Made by a program: the position numbers and the translations under genes. From Macquaria australasica (lineage: Eukaryota > Chordata > Actinopteri > Centrarchiformes > Percichthyidae): a DNA stretch of 64,000 nt. Positions 10,801 to 22,800 of the stretch are shown piece by piece. The notes beneath the pieces are model-generated. The model had not been told where the DNA came from, ran no database searches, and saw only the letters and a program-made list of their open reading frames with translations. The stretch's first letter is position 1, and each line of letters starts with the position of its first letter. The stretch is taken from contig SEMN01000101.1 in assembly GCA_005408345.1 (NCBI GenBank), forward strand, positions 1 to 64,000, given 5' to 3'.

Positions 10801-13800
10801 CGCCCTGTGTCCGTTATGGTTTTCTCTGAGGCCGATGGACGCCCCCCCCCCCTCCCTCCCCTCTGGGGGTGGATGCATTGGCTCATCAACTTTGGTCTCA
10901 CGGTCTGCTGTATGCTTTTCCCGCCCTGATGCAGCTGCTCCACAGGAGCACACTTTAGCTGTGTTTGTGGCAGCTATTACAGCTGGCCACGAGGGGTTGG
11001 GTCGCTTCACAGCCCAGAGTCACCCTCTAGTTAAACGCTTCTTACGGGGGGCTCGCCGATTGAGGCCCCCTGCTCGACGCCTGATTCCCCAGTGGGACCT
11101 CCAGACGGTGTTGGACGGCCTGGCAGGCCCACTGTTCGAACCATTGGAGCAGGCAGATTTGGAGGCCCTGTCGATTAAGACGGCGCTCCTGTTAGCCTTG
11201 ACCTCGGCAAAAAGGGCAGGGGACCTGGGGGCCTTGTCTGTGCATGCGGCTTGCATGTCGGTCAGTGGTGACGGGGAGGCTCTGGAGCTGCGTCCGAACC
11301 CGTCTTTTCGGCCGAAGGTCCAGGGTTGTTCACTTGAGAGCTTTCGTTCCCCCATCGCATGCATCGTCGGGCGAGGAACATCTTCACACGTTGTGCCCGG
11401 TGCGCGCGGTCTGCATCTATGTTGAGCGCACTGCGGTTTTTCAGCGATCTGACCAGCTGTTCGTCTGCTATGGCGGTCGGGCTCAGGGGGCTCCACTGTC
11501 TTCTCAGCGGCTTGCCCATTGGATTTGCGCGGCCACCTGGGGGGGCTATGGGGCGCGTCCCCCCGGTGGGGCTAAGGGCGCATTCTACTAGGAGCATCGC
11601 TGCCTCAGTGGCTCTTTTCAGGGGTGTCTCGGTGGCAGACATCTGCTTGGCCGCCTCTTGGTCTTCGACTTCTACCTTTGTGCAGTCCTATCTAAGGGAT
11701 GTGACTGCTAGCTCTGTGTCACATGCTGTGCTGGGTGCACAGGTGACGGAACCTTCATGTAGTCTAGATGGAGGTAACGCGCGCGGTTCTCAGCAAAAAT
11801 ACACAGTGAAAATGATTTGTTGATAGTCATATTGACTATTGATGTCTGTAGAATATGTCACAAATTGAAACACTTTTTTTAACTCCCCAGTTACAATTGA
11901 GCACAAGCCTCTTAAACTTTTCCTGTGTAAACTAAATATAAATGGAATGAAACATTCTATTATTGATGGCCATTACCCCATCAAATCTTTCCCAACCTAT
12001 TTATAATGGAAAGCTTGCCAGCTTGTTATCACGTCAGCTAAAGTTAAGGAAGAAATCAACTCAATTCGGAAACAGCATTGGTTTCAATAAATGTGTTTTT
12101 TTGCCTTAAGTAAATGTTGTCTTTTCCCTTTATTTTCTTCTCAGAGTGCACCAGAATGCTTCATTTACATGTTAAAATCCCAAAAACAATTCTTGGGTTT
12201 TGAGTTTACAAACATGTCACCTTTTTCATCTCTTGTGAGTTTGCAGGTCTGATTACTTTTAATAAACCTTGCCTTTGGGTTAGTCACTACTTTATTCTCT
12301 TGAGTTTTGTTACCTCCCAGCCTATCTGAATTATGTCAAATTAAGACTGTTTAGCAATCTCAAAATAAATGTACTGGTAAAGTACTGTAAATGTAAGTAA
12401 AGGTGTGTTGCTGATAATGAGTTACAACTCGTGGCGTTGCAGTCTTAAAATATGTTGAAAAGGTCTTTAAAAAGGTCTTAAAAGGTATGGAATTTAACTT
12501 CAGGATTCCTGCATATACCCTGCATCTATAAGTTTTAAGTCCAAGGCAATTTTTGCCACGTTCTTTAATTTTAAATCTATCAGTTGACTTCATATAAAAG
12601 CCAGAAAATCTATTTAAAAAATATGGAAGAGCATTTGAAACTAAATTCAGTTTCATATATTCAAGGCATTTTCAGCTCCCATGCATTTGTCAAATGTCAA
12701 CATAAATGACCTGGACTTTGACACCAAAAAGACACAATTTAAAAACTACTGTGAGACAACAGGGTATCTGCAGGTCTGAAACGTTTTAAAGAGCATTGCA
12801 TTTAGTTTACTTAAAAAGGCCTTAGATGGTATTAAAAAGTCTTAAATTTATTTCACACAAGTAAGTTAGTTCTAAAATGTTTTTTTATCCGATTGCAAGC
12901 TATCAGGAGACGTTATACATCTATGAACTAAAAGTGGGATTGTTTTGTCAGTGGACTGTGCATGCAGGAGGCTGTAGCTACAGTATCTAGGAAGCTCATT
13001 GTCTCATAATGGCCAAGTGTCAATTTTAGCAACAATTTCAGTTATTAATTGATTTTTCATTGGTTAATCCATCCATAATAATAATAAATAATTCTAGGCC
13101 AAATTGTCATCATATCTACATACTTTGCAGATACCCTGGACAAAGAAACATCTGATTGCTGATTAAACACAATCCGGAATCAGCTTTTAGTCGACCAAGT
13201 TGACAGATTGGACAGCAAAAAGGTCGCTACATTTGAATCTCTTAATCTTGTTCGACTTGGTGGAAGATTCTGCAGCGATCGACCCTGCATTCCTCCTTCA
13301 TGCATGGAATCTTTTAGCAGGGTGTCTTTTCAGTTTCTGTCTCTAAAGGGCTTTGTTCTTTTTTTAATAGGAGGAATTTGTGAAATGGAAGGGCTCCCTC
13401 TTCTTTCGCTTCATGGTGGCGCTCGTCGACCCAGTCCCTGCCATTGGCAGGTAAATCCCACTGTGCATAGATAGAAAGATGATGACTAAGTAATACTTTT
13501 AGAATCTAATAAACATCTGATTTTAAAACTATGCTGACCTTAAGATAAGTGTAGGCATCAAAGTGCAGGCAGTGTTGGAAAATCAGCAGAAATATCCTAT
13601 TCTGTGGACCTTTTTAGTATCCAATTCTACCAGGGCTGCACGATGTATGATTTAAAAAAATAAACACATAGCAAAGTGCTGTAATATCACAGTGGCACTT
13701 ATTGGGGCATCCATGGCATGATATTAGGGAATGCATGTGTATTTATTTTTTGGGTCTCGGTAGCATGTACAAACACACAGTGACATTGTATACCTAAATC

Positions 13801-16800
13801 TTTGTATCCTTATTGTAATGTCCAAGACAAAGATCATACGTCATGGTGCACACATATTTTCTCCATATCAGTCATACTGTATTACCTGCTATATGAGTGC
13901 ATACTGTGATCTCCCCAGGCATTGCACATTGCTCATGAACAAATGAACATACACGCAGAGCTTGAATCTAATATTGCTCTGAGCACCTGAAGAAATCCAC
14001 CATAATATCAAACCTAAGTGCCTCTTGTTTCTGGCTTCCTGTCCTAGTCTGTGTGAATACTGCCTGCTCCACTTGCTGTTGAAGAAGAATCCAGAAATGT
14101 TCAGCCAGCACTTCATCGAGTGCATCTTCCACTTCAACTGCTACAGCAAACACAAGTCCTATAACAAATTCCCTCAAAGTGAGAGGTAGGAAGCTGTGGG
14201 GATATCATTTCTGTCATCCAGTTCACGTTTGGCTTTATCAGGGTTTCCGCAGGTCCTCAAAAAGTCTTAAATTTAACTGCAGAAACCCTGTTTATTCTCT
14301 TTGATTATTTTCAAAAATGACACTTTAAACTCACCTGTACATTCACTAGACATTTTCACTGTATCCAGTTAGAATACATGCAAGGATTATTAAGTATATT
14401 AAATATTTTTTTTGTTCATTCATTGACTTGTTTTTCTTTAAATCTATCCAGAGAAAAGGTTTGGTTCTCCCTTAAAGGGCCTCAGCACCGCGAGAAGCGT
14501 TTTCGGATCTACCGCTTCCTGTTGGAGCACTTCACAGACGCCCAGCGCTTCAACGTCACCAACAAGATCAACCAGGCCGTCTTAGGTGAGCATGTGTGTG
14601 GACTGAGAAGTAAAAACCAAAGCTAGAAAGCACTCATACATAGAACTACTAATTCCTTTTCCAGCTCTGTCTGGTCTAAATGTTTTTCTTTCTCTGGTGT
14701 GTTTGTTTTTGTGTAAAGGGTGTTTTATGAAAAGTAAACATCTTAACTCGTTTTCTTTGTGAATTCTGGACTGTTAGCACCAGTTTGGGCCTAGAGCAGC
14801 ATTTACCTGAAAAAAAATCACTTCTAACCTCTTACCTTTTCCTATCCCAGCATGCTTTGCAGATGAGGAGTTGCCTCTGGATGGAGATGGTGCTGAAATT
14901 TTGTCCGAGACTTTCAACATCTTGAGTCTGAAGGAGATGAAACTGCAGGCCATATCCACTCCAGCAGGAGGTGCTGCAGGGGAGGAACCAGAGGAGGAGA
15001 ACATGGCCACCATGGCTAAGGCTGTCCTGCAGGCCGCACAGAAGAAGGTGGTGTCACAGGTGAGCAATGTTGGCCAAGTTAGCCTCGGTGACTGCACACA
15101 GCTCTCCAGAAGTCCCGACCTCAGCTGCTTGGGTCACACACCCACTAAATCTTAAAAAACTATGGCTCTTGAATGTAGGCGTACCTGTGGCTAACATTAG
15201 CAAGACAGCTAAGATCCATAACATCTGAAAAAGACAACTTTGGAATTACCTGATGTCACGTTTCTTTTGGTAGAGGCTACCCCCTACCTAAAGCCCCTGT
15301 GCCGAGCTATTAGCCGGACCGGTCTGTCCGGATGCCGAGAGACCAAACTGATATTAACCCCCCATCTAACTCCTGGTCAGACACAGACATGCCGACCCCA
15401 AATGTCAAAATAACAGTGTGTTACTGGGATTAGTGACTGTAATGTAATTACTACATTTCAAATTGTAATCCCTTACACTACTCATTACTGACAAAAGTAA
15501 TCACATTACTGTAACATGTTACTAAGTACTGCATTACTGGCCAACATTGCAGGTGAGTGGGTGGAGTCAACATCAGGCTACAATACAAGTTTGATGATAT
15601 AAGTTTCCTACTGGAAAGTACCAGCTGTTAAATACCATTAGAAAATTCTGTGTAGCTTTCAGAGGAGCTCCTTTCAGCCTCCTGCTTTAATCCACAGGTC
15701 CAGAAGAAGGCCTTCATAGAGAACACAGTTCCTCTCATCATCAGCCTGAAGAGCCTGCTGGAGCAAAAACGCTCCCCTGTCCTCAGAGACCTCATGGCCT
15801 ACCTCCAGGTGAGACCACAGCATGGACTCATGCACATTCTTATATTCATTTCAGTAATTAAAGCTAGGGTAAGCAAAATCTGTGCAACCTAAGCAAAACC
15901 TTCCGCCTCTCTCTCTGCTGCCTGGTATCACTCTGCTAAGCCCCTCCCATCAAACCCACAACTTGAGCTAATGAGCCCAAAGCTCCGTGTGGAGGGACGT
16001 GTTGCTGCAGGCAAAAGAGGTATTGGAAATTTATCACAAGTTGCAGGATTTTCAGCAGGATTTTCCGCCATTGAATCAGGCTTTCACCATCTGAAGGGAC
16101 TTGTATGCGCGTCTGCATTTGTAAAACAGCCAATACAAAAACACCATCTCTCTGAAATAACCTGTGATTGGCTAATGTCTCCCGTCACAGGCTAGATTTT
16201 CTGAAGCCTGAAAACAGAACCAAGAGGAGGGGCTGAAGTAGAGGTTTTCTCTCAGACCACTTGAATTACAATATACTGCCCGGTTATTATGGATTTGTTG
16301 GCCTCCATAACAATACTGCCTACCCAACCTTTAAGGGGGAATTGCTGTACAGCGTGATGACATGCATCATGAAAAAAAAAAATCTACAAAGATCAAACGC
16401 TTTTAAGTTTTACATGCGCAGTGTTTATTGCAGGACTAATGTATTGAATTGCATTAGATGTTACTGGGTCCACTTCCTGAAGAACAGAATGCAATGCTGC
16501 AGTGCTGCATTCGATACCATTGACTAGAACATTTAATTGGCATTAAAGGCGCTGCACTAAGCTGGTTTAAATCCTATTTATCAGATCGATATCAGTTTGT
16601 ACACGTTAATGATGAATCCTCTATGCACGCCAAAGTTAGTCACGGAGTTCCACAAGGTTCTGTGCTTGGACCAATTCTATTTACCTTATATATGCTTCCT
16701 TTAGGCAACATTAGTAGGAAGCACTCCATAAATTTTCATTGTTATGCAGATGATACCCAATTATACTTATCAATCAAGCCAGATGAAACCAATCAATTAG

Positions 16801-19800
16801 CTAAACTTCAAGCATGCCTTAAGGACATAAAAACCTGGATGACCTGCAATTTTCTGATGTTAAACTCAGACAAAACCGAAGTTATTGTACTTGGCCCCGA
16901 ACACCTTCGAAAAACATTATCTAAAGATATAGTTTCTCTAGATGGCATTGCCCTGGCCTCCAGTGACACCGTAAGGAATCTTGGAGTTATCTTTGATCAG
17001 GATATGTCCTTTAACTCCCACATAAAACAAACTTCAAGAACTGCCTTTTTTCACTTACGTATCATTGCAAAAATCAGGCACATCCTGTCTCAAAAAGATG
17101 CAGAAAAACTAGTCCATGTATTTGTTACATCTAGGCTGGATTATTGTAACTTTCTATTAACAGGCTGCCCCAATAAGTCCCTTAAGACTCTCCAGCTGAT
17201 TCAGAATGCTGCGGCACGTTTACTGACAAGAACCAGAAAAAGAGATCATATTTCGCCAATATTAGCTTCTCTACACTGGCTCCCTGTAAAATCCAGAATA
17301 GAATTTAAAATCCTTCTCCTCACCTTCAAAGCCCTAAATGGTCAGGCACCATCATATCTTAAAGAGCTCATAGTACCCTATTACCCCACTAGAGCACTGC
17401 GCTCCCAGAATGCAGGGTTCCTTGTGGTTCCTAGAGTATCTAAAAGTAGAATGGGAGCCAGAGCCTTCAGCTATCAAGCTCCTCTCCTGTGGAACCAGAT
17501 CCCAGTTTGTGTACGGGAGGCGGACAACCTCCTCACATTTAAGAGTAGGCTTAAGACTTTCCTCTTTGATAAAGCTTATAGTCGGGCTGACTCAGGTGAC
17601 CCCTGAGCCACCCCTTAGTTATGTTGCTATAGGCCTAGACTGCCGGGGGACTTCCTATGATGCACTGAGCTCCTTTCTCCTCCTCTTCCTCTCCATCTGT
17701 ACGCCCTCATATCCCATCAATGCTTGTTATTAATTCAGCTTCTTCCCGTAGTTGTGTGCTTTCTCTCCTCTCTCTCTCCCCTTCTGTTGCTTTCTGCAGG
17801 TATTTCTGCGTCCGGAGCTGTAGAGTCTGGATCGATGGTTGCAGCCACCTGCTGCCCCCGTGCTCCTGCTCTGCACCTGCTGCTGCTATTACTGTTGTTG
17901 CTCTTATTATTAGTATTGCTATTATAATGTTGCTCTTAGTGTTGTTTCTGTTGGTGTTGGTATCAATGCCATTACCGCAGCTGTTGCTTTGCATCTCTAT
18001 GTGGAGCTGTGCTGTGCTGCTGTATGTTCTCTTTCCTCCTACTCCCCCCCTTCAACCCAACCGGTCGAGGCAGATGACCGCCCACCTAGAGCCTGGTTCT
18101 GCTCGAGGTTTCTACCTGTTAAAAGGGAGTTTTTCCTTGCCACTGTCGCATAGTGCTTGCTCATGGTGGGAACTGTTGGGTCTCTGTAAATATAAAGAGT
18201 CGGTCTAGACTTGCTCTATTCGAAAAAGTGCCCTGAGATAACTTTGTTATGATATGGCGCTATATAAATAAAACTGAATTGAATTGAATTGAATGCAGTA
18301 ACAAGACAGGTTGAGTTATGTTTATATTTCCACTCATTCATCTCCACTCAGAAGATCAGGAAGATTAACATAAATGGACCCACTAAAACAGAGGGAAATA
18401 GAAAGTTCTGGAATCCTTATGCATGGCCCTGAGGTAAGCGGCCCAACCTTTGTGTGACAATACTCCATGCATGATATGATGCTGTTGTCCCATCAGGTGA
18501 CGATGCAGGACTACCGTAACGAGGTGAAGGAGTTTTTCTCTGGAGACGAGCAGCTGGCGGCTGAGGTGGAGTTTGCTCTGAAGACGGCGGAGAAGGAGAG
18601 AGAAATGGAGGAACAGATGGACGGCTGCAGCCTGACAGGAGACGGCAAGACTCCCACTGCACAGGTCAGTCAGTGTGTGTGTATATAATATATGTTAAAT
18701 AAAATCATTACAGCTGAAAAGATAAGTTGATTGGTTGATTAGTCAATTGACAAAAAATTAATCAGCAACTATTTTATATAATTGTTTAAGCAAAAATGTT
18801 GAACTGTTTCTGGTTCCTACTTCTCATATGAGAGGATTTGCTGCTTTTCTCTACTTTATATAACAGTAAACTCTTAGGCCTGTGTCCACATAGTGTTTTT
18901 TTCTGGTGATTTTTCTGGGAGGGATTAATTGAGAGAGATTAATGGTAAAATTGCTCTTTCAAATGTATTTGTTTTAAAAAGAAATACAGTACAATACATA
19001 ATATTACCATACTATTGTGATGTTATTTGCCGTTGTAGGGCATATTTTTGAATTTTTAAGAATTAATGATTCTTTTCGGAAGTTATTGTAATTAAATTGT
19101 TATTTTCTTACATAAATAGCAAGTGCAGGCCAGTGTCTTGGAGTTCACCAGTGAAGGTGTCATGGTGATTGATGGTCTGCTCTCTCCTCAGCGTTCAGTC
19201 CAGGGCTCTCCTGTCAGGTCCAGGCCCCTCCTCCCGTTTAGCTTTGCCACACCGCAGCCTCCACGTCCAAACCCCCTGTCTGCCAGACTGGCACATACTG
19301 ACAGGTAGGTTTCCATCACACCACCTGATCAACACGGGGGACTAATTGCAGGGTGGTGTTTTCCTTTAATTGATGACCGCTGATTATCGGTTTTACCGAG
19401 TCCAGTAACTTCATGTGTCCAATAATCAGTTCATATTGCAGACTTGCAACTTAAGTTCAGCTTGGACGTAGCAAGTGTAACCAAGGTCAATCTACTCTTG
19501 ACTGTCTACAGTTTATAACACCCCCGTTAAATCTCTTTATATCGCACAACCTGTCGAAGCAGATGACCACCCACCCAGAGCCTGGTTCTGCTCAAGGTTT
19601 CTACCTGTTAAAAGGGAGTCCTTGCCACTGTCGCCTAGTGCTTGCTCATGGTGGGAATTGTTGGTTCTCTGTAAATATAAAGAGTTGGTCTAGACCTGCT
19701 TTATATGAAAAAGTGCCCTGAGATAACTTTATGATATGGTGCTATATAAATAAAATTGAATTGAATTGAATCGCTGATGGTGGGGGACTAACTGCTGACA

Positions 19801-22800
19801 GTTAGCTAGTTGACTCCAACCAAGAGACACAAACAGCTCTGATGTTGATTCAATGATGATTTGTTTATTGCTTACAAGCACTTCGGGATTCAATTCAATT
19901 CAGTTTTATTTATATAGCGCCATATCATAACAAAGTTATCTCAGGGCACTTTTTCGAATAGAGCAAGTCTAGACCGACTCTTTATATTTACAGAGACCCA
20001 ACAGTTCCCACCATGAGCAAGCACTATGCGACAGTGGCAAGGAAAAACTCCCTTTTAACAGGTAGAAACCTCGAGCAGAACCAGGCTCTAGGTGGGCGGT
20101 CATCTGCCTCGACCGGGATCTGGGGGATACAAGCCCAGTCTGAGTAAAACTATTCAGTATAAAAGAAAATCATAATCAAATGAAACATACAATACTAATG
20201 CTAGATAGATAATCACTCTGGATGTCAATATAGTTACTGTCTCTCTCATTTAGGCTATACATTAATATTTACAGGTTTTCATTTAACAGTCAAACACACC
20301 TGGGGGATACAAGCCCGGTCTGACTTGTTCCCCTGGATGATGGGCTTTATAGCTGCATCATTACCTTGGATACTGTGTAGGCTTGTATTAAATAAGAAAT
20401 ATAAAATAAACAGTGTAAAAATATGAAAATTACACTAATATGTACATCTTTCTTAAATTAAATTCTATATTACAAGTAGGGATGTTAATGATTAATCATT
20501 AATCAATTAATTGCCGTTAAGAATTTAACATAATTTAATGTATGTTTTGTGTACCATTTCTCTGAAGTTTACGTATATTAACTTTTATACAAGAGGGCAT
20601 ACTTCACCATTACATTTAAACTACTGGCTCAACAAAGGAAGAAGCATTCAGTGTGAGGCGAGATGAAGAGGGCAAAACGTAGTCCAGCTTGAGCATTACA
20701 CTGTAAAAGAGTACAAAGCTCAATGTAAATATTGCAACACAGCTCTTAAAATACAGCTCCAGTGCTGGAAAAGGACATGATGCCTATAAATGTGGGGGAT
20801 TTCACTGAGGGATTTGGTGAGCTCCTGTCAGGATACAAATGGTGGTATTGAATAGAAGTGTATAACGTTTTTAATTGTTTTTCAACCTTTTAGGACTCCA
20901 CTGGTTTCCCTTTATTTCAGTACAGTATGCATACACACTTGCATGCACATGGCATCATTGAGAAAAAAGTAAATAATGTAATGTGTGTGTGTGTATGTTT
21001 TATCAGGCGTGTGCACATATCCAGGCAAGAGGAACATGCCCAGTCGAAGTCAATCGCTCTGGAAGGAACAGGTAGGACACGCTGGAGGTTAAAGAAATTT
21101 CAGCTGAACTTCCACTGAGTGCAGCAGTGGAAGAAGTTTCAGTTAGGAGTTTAAAGGTCAGAGGTCACAGCGCCCAGAAAAAAGAATAAACCAAATATTC
21201 CTGTGAACTTGAAGGACCATTCTGTCTGAGCACCAACACGTAGAGTCAACAACCAAAAGAACAAATCAGTTGTAGTTTTCATCTGCATTAGTATTAAACA
21301 GATTATCTCATTCTGGTCCATCTGAATTAAAATTTTCTATTGGGATAATTAATAATGGCTTGCTATATTAATTATAATAAGGCCTCCCGCCAACCTTGCG
21401 CTATAAACGTATAACTTGAAACTAAACCATTAAACTATAACTAGACTGCTCTGTGTAGATGCGAGATGTGTAAATAGGTAATTGTTTGCTAACATTTTTG
21501 TCATATCAAAGGTGATGTGTCAGGTTTGTTTTTGCAGATTATTGTATTGTTATAGATATTAATTTGAGAAATGGGGTGAGGTGGGAAGACTTTTTAAGTT
21601 ACAGAAACAAGGCGTAATTTAATTATTTTATATCATTCCTAATCTCATTATGATAAACACTGAGTTTTCAAATTTAATCTAATTTGAGGACTGAAAGTTT
21701 TTCTATCCAACATTAGTATTTTACAGTGACAGCACTCTATCCTGATTAACTGTTATTTGACTTTGTTTCCAGTGATGCCTAAAGGAGCTGTGAAAGACAG
21801 AGCCATCAGCACACCAAAAGGTAAGAACCTCTACAACATGTCCCACATCACACACCTGATATTCAACATAATCTTCCAGCACCACAAGTGTGTATTACTG
21901 GTATAGATGCTCCCAGTAGGAATTGAACACTCAAGCACTGGCAGTGCTAGTGCCTTGTTTGAGCCATGGAGCTCAATAATCAGCTAGTTTTTGATCTCCA
22001 AAATGGCTCCAAAATCTGTCCAGGTCTTATTTATGGACTGCAGTTTGAAGAATATTTCCTATCCGCAAACATTGTATGTATTCCTCTTGTACACATGGTT
22101 ATATTCTCAAGGTCTGAATGCCTTTTCCTTTAATGTGTTTTTGTAAATCTTATAACAGCAGTTCAACATTTTGGGAAATACATTTATTGACTTTCTTTCC
22201 AAGAGTGAGATGTTCAGATGGATATCAATCTCATGTCTCTATGTTAGATAAGATAACACTTTATTGTCCGTTCACATAGAAATTTGTCTTGCATCACCTG
22301 CTCCAACATCATCAGAATACAACATACAGCATAAAAGGACATCTAAAACATAAATAACATATTAACATAAAAGCATAGTCCATCTGTGAATGTGGGTAGG
22401 GGTGTGTATGTGGGTAGGGGGGTGTATGACACAGTCCAAGTGTGGGGGTGGGGGGGGGTTATTCACGTCCTTGCGCTCCTCTGTTGGTTGAGCAATGTTA
22501 TAGAGTGAGGAACAGGACCATTTTCTCAGCAAGTCTGAGGGTACTCTTAGTACAGCTGTTAAGGAAGGACCACTGCACCAGACTGAGCCTGCATATTGCA
22601 GGATGCTTTGTACGGTGGAGCAGAAGAATAGAGTGAGGATTTCCTTACTGCCTCCAAATGACCTGAGCCTCCTTAAAAAGTAAATCCTCTGTTGTACCTT
22701 ATTGCAGGGATAGACGCTAATATTTTTAAGCACTGGCCCCACAGGCCACCAAGCCCCCTACTTAACAGCCTTGCTTAACTGTGACACTTCAATACATGAA

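Larger units (their letters stand above)
2470..12527. mobile_element. Outer CAGGGT-family DNA transposon, split by a DIRS/Ginger nest
   Basis: The left end at 2475 reads CAGGGTATCCGCAGG. The right end at 12522 is its inverted form (CTGCATATACCCTG). Both are flanked by CATCT (2470-2474 and 12523-12527). Just inside each end lie the TTAAAAAG-type runs shared with the copies at 12760 and 14239. No coding sequence of its own is seen, so it is non-autonomous; the CAG...CTG ends and 5-bp duplication would fit a hAT-like family. Some 9 kb of the span is later insertions. Its own internal parts are about 2475-2840 and 11823-12522, with inner limits uncertain. Confidence 0.7.
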
